Shown piece after piece: positions 62,245-64,000 of a DNA stretch of 64,000 bases; the first letter of the stretch is position 1; each line of letters begins with the position of its first letter. Both the position numbers and the translations under genes were made by a program. Origin of the DNA: Typha latifolia (taxonomy: Eukaryota; Streptophyta; Magnoliopsida; Poales; Typhaceae); NCBI GenBank assembly GCA_019914945.1, contig CM034099.1, positions 2,418,001-2,482,000 on the forward strand. The letters run 5' to 3'. Below the pieces are notes generated by a model. The model made no database searches and had not been told where the DNA came from. It worked only from the letters and a program-made list of their open reading frames with translations.

Positions 62245-62925
62245 TGTTGGTAATTTCATGATTTTGACATGAATATTTTATTAATTTTGAGCTAAGTTTT
62301 AAGTGGGGCCCACACATTATTTATAATGGTTTAATGGTGGAATCAATTTAGCTCAAAGCATACTTTATTGTCATATATTCACTTAATCAAATTCATGAAG
62401 AGAAGTGAATGATAATTGGCTCTAAAGTGGGTATCATGGCAATGGGAAATAAAGGAAAGTAAGTTTAGTACCATATTGGATATTTGAGAAATGTTAGTAT
62501 GGTATATAAGCAACAAACTTCTTATGGGCTTTGGGCCCCAAAAGGGGTACCTATTTTGTGGGTAAAGGTTACTATGCAACCTAACACACACACGCGCGCC
62601 GCCCGGCCCGGCTCGGCTCGGACGCACGGGTCAAAGTCCAATTTTATTTTTTGCCTGATACGGGTTCGGCCTGTTTACCTCTATAAATAGGCTGTCAGTC
62701 TGCATAATAAAAACATATATAAGAGAGTTTATTGTCGAGTCTTTTAAGTTTGAGTCTACTGGTCGAGAGAGAGTACAGCACGGTTCAGGTCTATTCAAGG
62801 CATTAGAAAGTTGCTTCCTTTCCAGTGCAAGGCAGTCGTTGTATCCTTTTATATTCTGAAATTTGTAAGTTTATTTTTAATTTATTTTGATCGGATTTTT
62901 TGGAATCAGATTGTTATCGCCAACA
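62245..62925 (+). repeat. 3' LTR of the copia element (681 bp, internally deleted)
   Basis: Same termini as the 5' LTR and nearly identical where aligned. It lacks the counterparts of about 57155-57293 (just upstream of the TATA box) and of about 95 bp before TTTATATTCTG. TATAAATA is at 62682-62689. Followed by the GCTAA duplication at 62926-62930. Confidence 0.95.
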
Positions 62926-62930
62926 GCTAA

Positions 62931-64000
62931 TTGGTAAAAGAGGAGGAGGAGGAAGATGGAGGGGCCAATGGTCTAGTTGAGAGAGATGCTAGGGCAAAAG
63001 TCAATTAATCTTTCATTCCAAATATATCTAAGATACAAATCATAATGCCCTATTTATAGAGGTTAAATTAAAAAGTCAAACAAATTTAACTAAATTACTC
63101 TTCCTTATAGATTTTGAATCTGGAGAAATCGTGAATACCAAAGTTGTAAATCTAGAGATTGACATCTTATCCAATTGGCTTGATATTATTCAGATATCAG
63201 TAGAATATTCTGCGAATATTTTTCTGAAATTGTATAGAGTTGAATTTAAGTAATTAAATAGAATCTTAACCTACTAATACTTTTGTCTAAACTATATAAG
63301 AATAATAAATAAGATAACTAGACTCAATCCATTGAGCCCAATGTCTTTCGAGGTGATCCGATCTAGTCTAAATCACATCAGTTACCAATAATATTTGCAT
63401 ACAAAAAATTAAGGAAGAGGGTGCCGGGGAGGTGGTGTTCAAAGGTTGGGCTTGAGTCGAGTCGAACTTAAATAAATATAAAATTAATTTTAGATCGAGT
63501 ATGAACCGTAACTATGTAGGCTCAGCTCCTTTGCAAGTTGCAATCCAAACTTTAGTAAGAAGAATGGAGATAGATAAAATGATTAAGTAATTTTTTTTAA
63601 TTTTTAGAAGGAGATATATGAATGATTGGAGAGATGAGATATGATTTTTGAAGTAATTTTCGTCCATTCAAAGGTAAAATTATAATTAGGCTTATATGTA
63701 GACTAATTTAAATATTGTTTTTAACATATAGCAGGGATAATTTGATGTTTACTTTCTAATCTGTAATATAAAAAAGATAATTTTAATTCAAAATTAGGGG
63801 ATAGAGAAAATTTAGAGAAAGCGACTAAAGAAACATTGTTATGTAGGAAAATATTTCGAATACCATGTGTGAAATTTTTTTAATTAATTTTTTTATTGAT
63901 TTGAATAATTTCTTTTAAACGAAAAAAGTGAATTTGGTTTTTAAATATATCATGGTACAAAAGGGATTTATATTAACGAGAGAGAGAGAGTGGTTTAAAG
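62931..64000. other. Intergenic sequence to the right window edge
   Basis: AT-rich with no recognised gene; a short GA run lies at 63981-63990. The bases flanking the copia element here and left of 56721 look like one continuous ancestral sequence. Confidence 0.55.

Larger units (their letters stand above)
56726..62925 (+). mobile_element. Ty1/copia LTR retrotransposon, structurally complete but coding-defective
   Basis: 6.2 kb, with LTRs 56726-57645 and 62245-62925 and a 5-bp target duplication GCTAA on both sides. Internal order is gag, protease, integrase, reverse transcriptase, RNase H, the copia order. A polypurine tract (GTGGGGGAT) lies at 62236-62244, right before the 3' LTR. No obvious initiator-tRNA-Met primer site follows the 5' LTR. 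About 575 bp of non-coding sequence separate the RNase H stop from the polypurine tract. It resembles Tork-type plant elements in the gag motif ([11 protein letters not shown]); the lineage call is tentative. Confidence 0.95.

Overview
The window is plant nuclear DNA: AT-rich intergenic sequence and introns, GC-richer exons, many (TA)n and (GA)n microsatellites, plant-only gene families and a Ty1/copia retrotransposon. GC-rich intronless 5' coding ends and a secreted polyamine oxidase close to the maize enzyme suggest a monocot, probably not a grass; I cannot name the species. Exon boundaries were worked out by hand from GT/AG sites, reading phase and family conservation. They close in frame for every multi-exon gene except the polyamine oxidase.

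Layout. (1) 1-2623, minus: 5' part of a membrane-anchored GH28 polygalacturonase that runs off the left edge. (2) 3955-6898, minus: an intact E-class PPR editing factor resembling SLO1, preceded on the map by a decayed duplicate of its own C-terminal end. (3) 7344-10673, plus: two tandem intronless secreted phytocystatins. (4) 13675-14889, plus: a five-exon JAZ (TIFY) jasmonate repressor with two G-boxes beside its TATA box. (5) 15623-17578, minus: a three-exon DOMON-cytochrome b561 protein, tail to tail with JAZ. (6) 20443-23512, minus: a five-exon Tim17/Tim22/Tim23-family protein. (7) 24361-28257, minus: a six-exon NAT9-like acetyltransferase, divergent from (8) 29183-30427, plus: an intronless second DOMON-b561 protein. 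(9) 33186-34730, plus: a C2-domain protein with a 5'UTR intron. (10) 37546-43415, minus: a two-RRM glycine-rich hnRNP-like protein whose last 14 coding bases lie 3.8 kb beyond the previous exon. (11) 47159-53209, minus: a nine-exon apoplastic polyamine oxidase with a +1 frameshift in exon 3 and a repeat-filled 3.4-kb intron. (12) 56726-62925, plus: a copia element with a GCTAA target duplication, nearly identical LTRs and a broken polyprotein.

The genes do not form a pathway operon. Several do belong to stress and cell-wall biology: cystatins and JAZ (wound and jasmonate response), the two DOMON-b561 proteins (transmembrane ascorbate electron transport), the polyamine oxidase (apoplastic H2O2) and the polygalacturonase (pectin). 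I found no convincing novel multi-gene system. The most useful observations are structural: the PAO frameshift, the remote 14-bp RRM terminal exon, the JAZ Jas-intron stop and G-box pair, a telomere-repeat-like stretch inside a coding exon, a nested transposon with its empty site elsewhere in the window, and the contrast between young LTRs and broken coding in the copia element.
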